Both the position numbers and the translations under genes were made by a program. The notes beneath the pieces were generated by a model. That model was given only the letters and a program-made list of their open reading frames with translations, did not search any database and had not been told where the DNA came from. Below are positions 1 through 11,100 of a stretch of DNA of 64,000 nt, one piece after another. The stretch is taken from contig CM033122.1 in the NCBI GenBank assembly GCA_019321725.1, positions 1,116,001 to 1,180,000 of the forward strand, given 5' to 3'. This DNA is from Paulownia fortunei (taxonomy: Eukaryota > Streptophyta > Magnoliopsida > Lamiales > Paulowniaceae). Numbering within the stretch: position 1 is the stretch's first letter; every line of letters starts with the position of its first letter.

Positions 1-2975
1 TGTGAAACGTCATTGCATGCTGGAAAGAGAACAACTGGAACAGAGTTACATAAAGAAGATGTTTCCAGGTATGCTACCATTGCTGCCAAAAAACCAGAAT
101 TTTCTAGAGAACTTCCTACTATGTTGTTAGAGAAACTTGCATCAGCACATGAAGATTTGTTTCCAGACGTAGATTCTCATGATCTAAGAGATGGGAAAGT
201 GCTGGAAAGAAATAGAATAGTGAGGAGAGAAAGGGGGGTTGATCAGTGTCTTCCAGAGATATCTTTGTCCAAAAATGAGCAGCCTTTTGTTAACAACATT
301 TTGCACAGCAGCAGCAGCAGAAAACCTTCACCTGAAGGATTGGGAGGACACCAGTTTAAACTAGAGTCAGCAGCATATAAACCATCTTTCGACACTCAAG
401 GCGAACAAAATGTGCTTGTCAAAGATACAATGGATGAAGTGATCCCAAATGATGATGGTGCAGTTGGTAGTGAACTTGTTGGTTTTTCTGGAAATAAAGA
501 AGCTATGGAAATAGCCTGCACTAGCCAGTCTAATGCTAACAAGATTCACAATATGCAAATTGATCCTGTGCTAAATGGAGTTGCCGAAATTTTATGGGAG
601 GATCTTCAGATTGGTGAACGCATTGGTATAGGTAAGAGTCCTATCATTAGATTTATTATCCTTCATTGAAGGTTGTGAATTCATTGTGAAAATAATGCAA
701 GGTTTCTATGGGTGGGTGGATGTGCCCCTCTCTACATATTATCTGGGAAAGCCAACTCCTCCCCACTTTTAATTTGGCCCATTTGCACTCATTCTAGTGG
801 GTGTTTAAAATAGTTATAACTGTTATTACAGGAATTCTTTGGAAATCTTTCCTTTTTAATTAGGGGCGCATCAAAACCATTGCTTTCGATTGACTGCACA
901 GTTTTAACTTATTTTAAGTTACATCAGTCCTTTGCTTTGGATTTGCAATGCTGAAGTACTTCTGTTCAGAGGCTATGATCTTTACTCGAGTTTAATGTTG
1001 TCTTCGTAAACTGACACTTGCATATCTTGCAGGATCATACGGTGAGGTCTACCGAGGAGAATGGAATGGCACAGTGAGTTTTACTTTTCTTCAGTGATGA
1101 TATGTGGTTAATGTGGGTCTTGAAGTAAACATTTCAAGAATTTTACTTTGGGTGTTTTCTTGGTACATTTGGATTTGTTGTCGGCACTCAGCATATTTCT
1201 GTGGTGTGGTATGAGGCCATGTGATTATTGTTTGAGTTCCTTCCAAAGATTAGAACAATTCACTGCTCCTGAGAATATAACATCTGTTTATATGTGTGTT
1301 GTTTTGTGTCTTCCAGTTTGAGTGGGTACTGGTACCACATTATTAATCTGTACTTATTGTTACATAGCTGTTGTTATTTCATGACAGGAAGTTGCAGTGA
1401 AGAAGTTCATGAAACAAGATATCTCAGGTGATGCACTCGCACAATTTAAATGTGAGGTAAGTGCTAATTTTTGAGCATTCGCCTCATGCGTGATACTTTA
1501 CATGCTAGGTAGATTTTTCTGTTCCTTTATTTTTGCTTTAAGCTCTTTGCTGCCTGTTGTTTGATGTAGGTTGAGATCATGTTGAGGTTGAGGCATCCAA
1601 ATGTTGTTCTTTTAATGGGAGCAGTGACATGTCCCCCAAATATGTCAATATTGACAGAATTTCTCCCAAGGTTTATATCTCGCTAGCTGAAGGAACATTT
1701 GTGTGATATCTTTCGAGTTATTTATTGAACACTTGCAATAAAATTCATCATGAATAATCTGCTAGTTCTTTGGTTCTATATTGTTCTAGCTTCATATAAT
1801 CCCTTCTTACTTGCAGGGGTAGTTTATATAAGCTGCTGCACCGTCCAAATATCCAAATTGAAGAAAAAAGGCGAATAAAAATGGCCCTTGATGTGGTATT
1901 GGTTGGATGGATTATGTTCCAGTTTGTGTCTTCTATCAGGTTCCTTTACCCTCTGTTAATATGCCAATTTTTTGCAGGCCAAGGGAATGAATTACTTGCA
2001 CAGTAGCCATCCTATCATTGTGCATCGAGATTTGAAGACTCCAAATCTCCTTGTTGATAAAAATTGGGTTGTTAAGGTTTGGTCCATCTTTTACTACTAC
2101 AACTCTATCAATAATGAACAATAAGGTTCCTTTTTCTCTCCCTCTAATATTTTCTTTCATGCACTTACTTTAGGTTTGTGATTTCGGGATGTCACGTCTG
2201 CAGCACCATACTTTTCTATCTTCAAAGTCGACTGCTGGAACGGTAATGCTTGCTGAGCCAATGTTTAGCTTGGTTGTTAGACCTTTTCTCTATCAACTGT
2301 CGGATGTCATCTTCTATCCCAACAGGGAAGAAAAGAAAAGAAGATAGCAAAATGATGAGATCATAAAATATTTACTGGCTATTTTTGTCCAACGTGCAGG
2401 CAGAGTGGATGGCACCAGAGGTTCTAAGGAACGAACCATCTAATGAGAAGTGAGTTAATGGTCTACTTGTGCTCTGAACCCTTGAAAGAATACGACTCAT
2501 TCTGGATGTTATAATTTAAATCTCACTAATGAGATTAGTTTTTTAAAATTTGCAGATCTGATGTATATAGTTTTGGAGTAATACTGTGGGAGCTGGCAAC
2601 TCTGCAAGTGCCATGGACAGAAATGAACTCGATGCAAGTTGTTGGAGCTGTTGGATTCCAGGGTAGACACCTTGATATCCCACCCATGGTTGATCCACTA
2701 GTGGCAGATATAATAAGCGACTGTTGGAATAGGTGAGTTTTTGACTTAAGCCTACTACCCCTTGATTCTTTTGTCATAATGCCACACAATGTATGTACTT
2801 GTTCGTGTTTTAATGGGACAGCTCAAAATATACATTTTATGTTGAGTTTAACTTCGGGGTTCGTTTCTGCAGAAATCCACAGGCACGCCCTTCTTTTGCA
2901 CAGATTATTACCCGTCTCAAATGTCTGCAGCGCCTTAGTGTGCAGAGAATGGAGAGTCGTACAAATCAGCTGTGA
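1..2975 (+). CDS. Raf-like MAPKKK, group B3 (MKD1/RAF3-like), 3' part of gene
   Basis: Serine/threonine protein kinase of the plant Raf-like MAPKKK family. Exons read 1-631, 1033-1073, 1388-1456, 1570-1670, 1817-1895, 1978-2076, 2174-2242, 2400-2449, 2556-2732 and 2873-2975; every junction is GT-AG and the phases agree. The frame is open at base 1, so the start codon and the N-terminal regulatory region lie upstream of the window. The kinase domain begins late in the first exon and runs to the C-terminus: glycine loop GIGSYGEVY (across the 631/1033 junction), AVKK lysine (exon 3), HRDLKTPN catalytic loop (exon 6), DFG (exon 7), MAPE (exon 8). All catalytic residues are present, so an active kinase is expected. 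The wording, such as [19 protein letters not shown], is closest in memory to Arabidopsis At5g11850 rather than CTR1 or EDR1. B-group Rafs act in MAPK cascades and in SnRK2 activation. Group placement is inference; kinase identity is secure. Confidence 0.93.
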
Positions 2976-4547
2976 TGTTGTAACTGTAGCTGAGACCTCG
3001 TTTCAAAGAGCCAGCAGAGCAAAAGTCAAAAGTTTGTGAAATCGTCAAGGTAAAGCTACACAGGAAGGTAATAATTGGATTGGGATGTGTTGATTCATTC
3101 AAAGTGGGAACTCAACACAGCCAATTCAAAAAAGAGCAAATGCCCCTCAACTTCAAAAAGTGGCACGAAGTGCAGCTGGGGAAAAACATTGGGAGTACTG
3201 CTAACAAACTTGGTTACACTAATTTGTGAAGTCCTGAAAAAATGAAAGAGAAAATGATAAAGGCATTCTCTTCATAGTTTTAGGGTTAAATCAATGTAGT
3301 AGCATATATTTGTAAGAAGTCTCTCTCTAAAAAAAAAAAAAAAGAGTTTTGGTATATATGTTTAGACCATCAAAGAAGCAACTGTAAAAAAGGGTCTCTA
3401 CAGTTTTGTACCAAAAGAAGAATTAGTAAAAAGGAAAAATGAGGGACAAATGTTAGTCCCATGTTCGTGTACTTTATCAGCTTCTTCTATACTTAGTGGT
3501 ATCTGCAATGAAAAGAATAAAGGTGAATGTAGCAAACTTATATATTGTACTTGTATGATGTACCAGTACCACCACCTGGTTCCAATGGAATTCTCCTGTT
3601 GTCCGTGAATCATGAATTATCTGGTAACGTGTGGCCTATTGATCATTTGATCAGTGTGATCATTTTTAGCCAAATACTAATTTTGAAAGAATGTTGATTG
3701 ACCTAAAGCTGTGACAATCCAAAATTGGTTTTATTTTGAATTGTGGATCGCCCTCAGATTACGTAGATCAAAACTTTACGAAAACAAAAATTTGAAATTT
3801 ATTTTGAATGCATACTTTTGTTTTTTGACCCAAAAAGGTAATAGAATTTGAATTTGATTTTTTTTTTTATTATTTTTTTTTCTTTTTTCCTTTTTTTTTT
3901 AAAAAAAAAGGAAATATGAACTGATCTTGAGAAGTGGTAGCCCAATAATTAAACAAATAACGTAGCCCAGTTCAAGAAAAGTTGCGTCAGCCTTTTCACC
4001 AATTCCATCTTTTGTTGCATACACTGATTAAGCCCCTTATACACCATTTATTTGCGAGAAATATTGTAAGAATTGGATTTGACAATAGACATTTGGGGAA
4101 CAAAAAATGAAGAACATCTTTGTAATCAAGTTTTTGTAATGCTACAAGAGGATAAAGGTGACTTTTTAAATTGGAAATTGTTTTGCCACGACCAAGTAGT
4201 TGACTGCATAAGCGAGTGCATGCATCAAACAGAGCTGCAAGCACAAAGAATATAAAGGACCACTGCAACTGGAACTTGTCATGTCCACAAAGATGATAGT
4301 AAACACAAGTCAACTCTCAAACTATAACCACAATATCAGCTGATTTAAAACTTAAGCATTTTATATCAATAATAACTGCTACAGGTTTTTGAAAGGTGGA
4401 GCCGCAGTACTGTAAGAAGAGTTCAAACCGATCAGAATCAAATTATAGCAACCAGGATTTGTCATCTCGATTGCCCATTTCACAGTTAATTCATCATATC
4501 AGTTTCATTAGTGCGACAACTAGAGCATCTTCCCGTATAACTTCACG
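2976..4547. other. 3' UTR of the Raf-like kinase and convergent intergenic gap
   Basis: No gene is supported here. The first few hundred bases are probably the 3' UTR of the kinase; an AATAAA-like signal lies at about 3514-3519. A-runs occur at about 3330-3345 and a mixed T-run/A-run lies at 3858-3910. The minus-strand open frame at 3996-4313 has no recognisable domain. The downstream gene converges from the other strand and ends at 4548. Confidence 0.6.
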
Positions 4548-7002
4548 TCATGCCCCATACTTTGGGGCTTTCCAAAGCTTGAACGCTACTTCATGCAAGA
4601 ACCTATCTGCCGGTATAACAAGGTTTCCACCATTCTGCATTAAAGGGATTCAAATGTTAGTTAAAAGCTGAAAAAATAGCATAAATTAATTTTACCGGTT
4701 ACAAAACAATCCAATGGATATTACATTGTTTCTTTAAAGAAGATTCCAAAGGTATTGGCCAAAGAAAGAAAGAAAAAGATAGGAACTTCTCAAGATAAGT
4801 CATATCAATAAAGCATGTCTGATATTTTAGCATTTTCAAATACCTATGGAAGTAAAACCAGAGATTTGATCTGTTTAATTTTATTTTTTTTAAGAGACCA
4901 AATCATATTGTAAATACAATATTTCGAAAAGAGAGAGCCAGCAATTCCACTTGGTTGAAACTTATTTTAGAGAAATTAACTCCACTTGAACTTAAGATTT
5001 TAATCTAAATAGTATGAAAAAAGTTTTAGCATATGTGATTCATAACAGTTTCCAATCAGACACCAGTTAAAGAAAATGTTACTTTCTTCTAGTGACTGGA
5101 ACAAGATGATACCAAAAAGCTACTAAATGCAACCAATCACAATATTAAAATTGCACAGAGCTATCATATTAGTTAATCAGCCATATTAAATTTTAAAACA
5201 GGAGATTATTCAAGCCTTACATATTTTCTTACAGACGTGCAAAGACTTTTGCTATAGAAATTCAGAGAACACTAATCGAATATTATCTACTTCAATCAAG
5301 TCAAGTGTAGTTGCTCCTGTTAGACTGAACTTAGCCATAAGTAGCTCTCCTGATTACAAGAATGCATAACCGCGTATAGTCCAGATTATGAATGGCCATA
5401 CTTGTGCCTATACAACAAGTGATAGGAGCCCTGCATATATATGTCGGACTATACTAGCATTAAGTACAATAGTATCGATTAACTACGACAACAACACTAT
5501 AACACCAAAAATTAGCTAAAATAAGTTTGAAGTTTACCTCAATAACATTTATAAAAGAAAATGATTCCACGTTGTCCTTGCGAGTCACTGCATTCTGATA
5601 TTGAGCAAGTAGCATTGGGCCGTGCCGCCTGAAACAGATTTTGTTAGATGGACCCATAAGGTAGATAGTAACATAAGACACTCACCAAAATCTCACCTAA
5701 TATTTTTCCTTGGCTTTCCTCCTTTCATCATGTAACTTTGACAAGGAAAAAGCAGTAAAAGTTCACTATTATTCTTGGGTTTAGTATCAGAAACAGAGAA
5801 TTCTAAATGGTCATCCTCTAGGGTAACCCCATAGCTCATAATAATAGACATGTGCAACCGAGAACTAATATCAGTTTCAGATTGTGCCATATGCAACAAA
5901 TCCCCAACCAAATGGTCTAAAAGTTCTATGCCTTTAAGATCATTCATCTTTTCGCTGGCTCCAACATGAACAAAGACTAAATCAAAATCGCCGGTGTCTA
6001 AAGTCTTCCCTTGTTGAAATCCAAGCAATTTCAGCAATCCAGAGGCCAACAACGACAACCCAGCAAGGGAGTGACTGTTGTCATATAACTCATTCCAGTG
6101 CAACACTGTGAAGCCAAGTTTACCCCCAAAAGACTTCATACTTAAATTCTCAGTTATTATAGCTGCTTTCATTCCCATGAACCTGAAATTGAATTCAAAA
6201 ACAGGGCGAGCCAAGGGGTTAGGTGCTTGTTACGTTCTATTTACTGATAAGGTGAGCAAATAAGCCCATCATAAATACGCACAGCAACTTGACTGGGAGA
6301 AAAATGAAATGAAAAAAAGGAAACCACCTCTCTGCTATAGTTGGCAATGCACACTTTTCTTGAGATTTATCCTTGACTAATTCCTTTTCTTCCTGAAGGA
6401 CATTACAGAGCTGTTAGATTTCAAGTTTCATCAACAACATTATCAAAATGACAGGTAAAACTCAACATTAAATGAACCAGTATGATTAGTCAGTACCGAA
6501 TTGACATACACTTCATTTGCATCCAGTAGCTCTGCGAACTCCCTAATTATTCTGCTTTCCTCATTTTCTGCAATCTAATTTCCAAGTAAATTTGCAGAAC
6601 GATAAATGAAAAGAAGCTCTCTTTACTACGAAGTGATACGAATAAAAAAATAAAAAAAGTCCTAAAAGTTTAGAGAAATACAGGTTTAAAATGCAAGAAA
6701 AATAATCTAATAACGAAAAATAAGAGAGCCCGCTTCAGAAAATAACAAAATCTTCACGTACATACATAAATAAATGCGTTCACATGAGCTTATACATACT
6801 TTACACCCATATATACATATATATAAATATGTGCAATTAATTAAGGAGAAATATTATTACCTGAAGGAGGGGAATGAGGAAGGGCCAAGAAACCACAGGA
6901 AGCCCGAGAAGCGAAGGAATGGAGGTGGGTTTGGGCCGGGCCGATGAATCGGGCTAACCCATCTCCGTAAAATACCAGTGCTCTGCTCGGCTTATCTGCC
7001 AT
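4548..7002 (-). CDS. Cofactor-independent phosphoglycerate mutase-like plant protein
   Basis: Six exons on the minus strand in transcript order: 7002-6861, 6567-6497, 6392-6328, 6182-5697, 5628-5538 and 4634-4548. All junctions are GT-AG with consistent phase, giving 313 residues. The protein starts MADKPSRALVFYGDGLARFI and ends with ADRFLHEVAFKLWKAPKYGA. I recognise these as the ends of a conserved plant protein (Arabidopsis At3g30841 type) labelled cofactor-independent phosphoglycerate mutase. It is much shorter than the glycolytic enzyme (about 560 residues), and I see no complete metal-binding or catalytic serine set. Enzyme activity is therefore doubtful and the role is unknown. The last intron is about 0.9 kb. 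No signal peptide or membrane segment is evident. The ATG at 7002-7000 was chosen because it gives the conserved N-terminus. The gene is convergent with the upstream kinase. Confidence 0.87.
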
Positions 7003-8137
7003 TTTCTTTATCCTGTATGTATATGTGTATGTATAGAGTGAGATACTGGGAAATTAGACGCGACGGAGAAGACAAGTGAGGGACTGAAGAGCAGAACAAC
7101 AGAACAGAGAAAAAATCCGTGCTGTGATAATGTAAACGGCAGCGTTTCAGTGTTTACTTCTGTTTAGCAGTTAGCACGCGTAGGACAGTTGCAGGCATCA
7201 TAGGGAACAGAAAAAAATATAATACTATACTAATAATTAGTGACGATTTTTTAAATAGTTATATTTATTTTATGATTCCGTCACCAAATAAAATGTCGGA
7301 TTTCAGATCTGTAAATTGGAGGAGTAAATAATTAGTTTTTAACTATATTCATTTTATGATTAAATCTCTCAATGAAATGTAGCTGAAAATTGGAGTAAGT
7401 AATTACTTTATAACTTTATTCATTTTATGATTAATCTTTCTATAAAATGTCGATTTTGAGAGCTGTTAGTTGGAGTAGTTAAGTAATTATTTATGTAACT
7501 ATATTTATTTTGTGATTAATATAACTCAATAAAATGCCCGATTTGAGAGTTTTAAACTGGAGAAATTTCCTATGCTACTTGAATATAAACTAAACATTTT
7601 GGTCCGGGATAATTGCTATTAAATCCATGCGAATTGCTGTTGTTGGATCAGATCATATACAATAAAATGATTCTGTTAAGATCAAATACATTATATTGAA
7701 TATATATATATAGATAGTGAGTACTAATGAATTATAGTATGTCATAGTGTCTTATTTTTCATTGCAAAGTTACTTCCTATCATAAGAAATGGAACAAAAT
7801 TAACTTCATCACCAAACAAAAATAACAGTTCTGATATCTGGAGTGTAGATATATACATACATGATTAAGAATTTATAAAAAGCTACAACTTTTGGCATGC
7901 GTGAGAACAAAACTTTTGGACAAGAAGAGCTCTTGCGACTCCTTACATGTGTGGCTAAGGAGTCAAAAAAATCCTGATTCTCAGGTTTTCCTGAAGGTAG
8001 AGCCACCCTGTCCATCTCCAGCAACAATGGAGAGGATCACAAGAAGCATCTTGGCTATATCAGGGAAATCCGGGACCCGATCCTCTCTTCACCAAAAGCT
8101 CCAGTGCAAATCTGATCCAAGAAAAGATTTGTGTATC
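7003..8137. other. Intergenic: promoter of the PGM-like gene and 3' flank of CBL10
   Basis: Bases just above 7002 should hold the 5' UTR and promoter of the PGM-like gene. The rest is AT-rich, includes the four-copy tandem repeat at about 7230-7563, and runs into the 3' UTR of CBL10. Open frames on both strands at 7809-8206 overlap that 3' region and look non-coding. Confidence 0.6.
7230..7563. repeat. AT-rich minisatellite, four degenerate copies of 70-85 bp
   Basis: Four head-to-tail copies share the core ATTCATTTTATGATTAAT, then a CTCAATAAAATGTCGATT-like stretch, then a TTGGAGTAAGTAATTA-like stretch. The core AACTATATT anchors near 7257, 7341, 7412 and 7497, giving periods of about 84, 71 and 85 bp. 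Copies differ by substitutions and small indels, so the array is not recent. No open frame. Confidence 0.8.
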
Positions 8138-11100
8138 TCAATCTTCAACCTCAGTGTTGAAAACAAAACTGGGGAAAGCAGTAGTGATGTCCCTGGAAGA
8201 GCATGAACATGAGCAGTGTCAATCGAGTAAAAAGCATCTGCAACAAGAAATTGCAGAAGTCTTCCACGTGAAAGAAGAGAGGCGTTTAATGGAACACATA
8301 TCCTTTTCAGATTAAACAGATAGCAAAGAAATGACGTGTGATGACAAAATTTTAGTCCATTTCCAATTTACTTCAGGCACAAAGCAGGCAGACAACACAA
8401 CACACACACACACACACACACAGATTATACCTAATCATTAACTGCCATAGGCAATGAATGGGAGGAAAACAAGAAAATGATAGAGGAAGAAAAAGTGGCA
8501 TACGTCAAGTAAGGTAAAGTCATGTTCCTGAAAAGTGACGGATGTCGTATGACGAAAGCCTTCCACTCTTCTTTATTAATTTTACCATCCATATCAGCAT
8601 CAGCATCAGCAAATGTCTATTAAAAAGATGAACATGCGCGTATGAACACATACTCCATCTATTAAAAGATATTATGAGAAAAGATTGTCAATTTGGATCA
8701 AATCTTACCATATCAATTATTTGCTCCAGAAGTTCGTCAGAAAGTTCCATATCAGATTCCTTAAGTATTGCAATCACCATCTGCTTGACCTGAAATAAGA
8801 AATTTATCCATAAACTCATGAAATCTGCATAAGGTGTGTTGCATAATATGGCAGATAGATACCTAAGGCAACATTGGAAGTACCCAAATTGGCTGATATG
8901 ATTTATGAATTAAGTAAATCTTCTTATAATTCTCCACCCACGTCTAACGATTGATCTTTTAATTACAAGTCAAATTCGTCCTTGTTGGACCCAAACTCAC
9001 AATATTTCCATATTAATGTAATCCTCCTGCTTATATTAAATATTATAATTTGAGGTACTTCACTACCGAAAGACCAAACCCAAATTGATACATTTCAACA
9101 TCTCACTGAAAATTGCAATGGAATAACTGAATACTTTCCCAAAAAATATATAAAAAAAAACCTTCAAATTTATACAATTCAATCAAAGTAGCCAAAAGAA
9201 CCACAAAATTGTATTTCAAGAAAAAAAGAAATGGTACAACAACAAATCAGATATCGTGTTGAGTATGTTTAATTGCTGAATATATATATAACCTCAGGAA
9301 AATGTAGCATTGACGTGGCAGCAACGATGGAACTCAACAGGGACAAAAGCAATAGAGAAGATCGGTTCTGGAGGGACCAACAGAATAGTAAAGAATTACC
9401 ATGACAAAAGGATGAAGCATTTAGATACAGCAAGGTCTGACAATGTAGACACCTTGATGGTAGCTAGACCTGACCACGGTTCAGGAACCGCCGGTTACGG
9501 TTCGGAACCGCCGGTTCCACGGTTCAAGAAAATTCCGACCCTTAACCTTAACCGTCAAGGCCGGTTACGGTCCGGGTTCCGGAACCGCCGGGCCGGTTCC
9601 GGTTACGGTTCCGGTTAACCGCCGTTCCGGTTCCGGTTCCAACCCTTGAATTTTTTATTTATTTTTTTACCTATATTTTAAAAATTTGTAATTTTTTAAT
9701 TAACTATTAATTTTATAAAATTGTAACTTTTGTAAAACAAAAACAAGGGTTTGAAATTTTAAACATATATTTGAATGAAAAATTTTGAACTTAAATTTAA
9801 AAAAAATATCATTAATTTTTGAATTTAATGAATGTTTAACTTAAATTTGAAAAAAAAATATTATCTAAAATTTAAAGTATCAAATATTCTAATTATAATA
9901 AATATATAAAAAAAATATTCAACTTGAAATCTTAAAGTTTAAACTTAAATTTTAATAAAAAAAATTGCACTTAAATTTAAAAAAAATATCCACAAAAATT
10001 TAAATTATATAATTAAAAATTATTTTAAAAATAAAAATGAGCTTGAACTTAAATTTAAGTTGCCTACGTATCCTCTTAGGGTATAGAGGAATCAAAGCTC
10101 ACGTAGTTCTCTTACCTTTAAACCCTTCTTACCTTAGGGAGTGGCGTGGCTCAATCACTCCCACCCGTTCCCGTCGTTGTTCCATCTGTGTCCTCCTCTT
10201 GATCTTCCTCTGAATCCGGCTGATCTTGTCTTCGTACTGAGGCCTTGATCCAATCATCAAGACATGCTTGGGCTTCTAAATTTTCGGGAGACAACGTTGA
10301 GCGTTTCTCACTCAATATATTACCTCCCGCACTGAAAACTTGTTCCACTGCAACGGTTGAAGCAGGTGAAGCAAGTATCTCCTTCGCCATTACGGACAAA
10401 ATTGGATACGTTTGCTCCTTTTGCGACCACCATCGCAAAATATCGAACTCTCCATCGTCATCTGTATCATTAAACTCAAATGAAACATTAAAATAACTCT
10501 CAAGTTCTTGGCTAGAACTTGAGGATCCTCGAGGACGTTTAGTTCGTTCCCTAAGTAAAAGTTGTGCTGCCGTAAGTTTAAAACCACTACTACTACTAGT
10601 TTTATGTATATCAACTTGAGTTGATTGTGAACCATATTTGGAACTGTATTCATTATAAAATTCATTTAAAAGTGTTCTAATTTTAAATATAATATTATTA
10701 ATATCTATAGTATAATCATTTTCATTACGTGTTAAAGCATTGTAATAAATTAATAACAAGTCTTGTAAACCATCTAATTTAAGTCTAGGATCAAAAACAA
10801 CAGCAATTAAATTAATATCTGGAATTTCATAAAAATATTTTTTCCATTTCAACTGCATTGATAAAGTACAATTTACTAAATTTTCATCTTGGGAGTTAAT
10901 ATTTTCATGTAAAACTGATGCAATATTACAACAATTTAATAATACTAAATGAGAAGTTGGGGAATAAACACTAGATAATTGTAAAGTAGCATCATTAAAT
11001 TTTTTAAAATATTACAAATTTTTTCACATACTGTCCAATGATGTGGATATAAATGAAAAGGAGTAGAAATAATTTGTACAAAAAATTGACATAATAAATC

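Noticed and set aside
5460..6263. Plus-strand frames such as 6078-6263, and extensions of minus-strand frames past splice sites
   Set aside because: They are explained by exons 4 and 5 of the PGM-like gene plus read-through into introns.
9310..9618. Open frame across the left end of the hAT element
   Set aside because: It spans the intron, the target duplication and the transposon terminus, so it cannot be a real gene.
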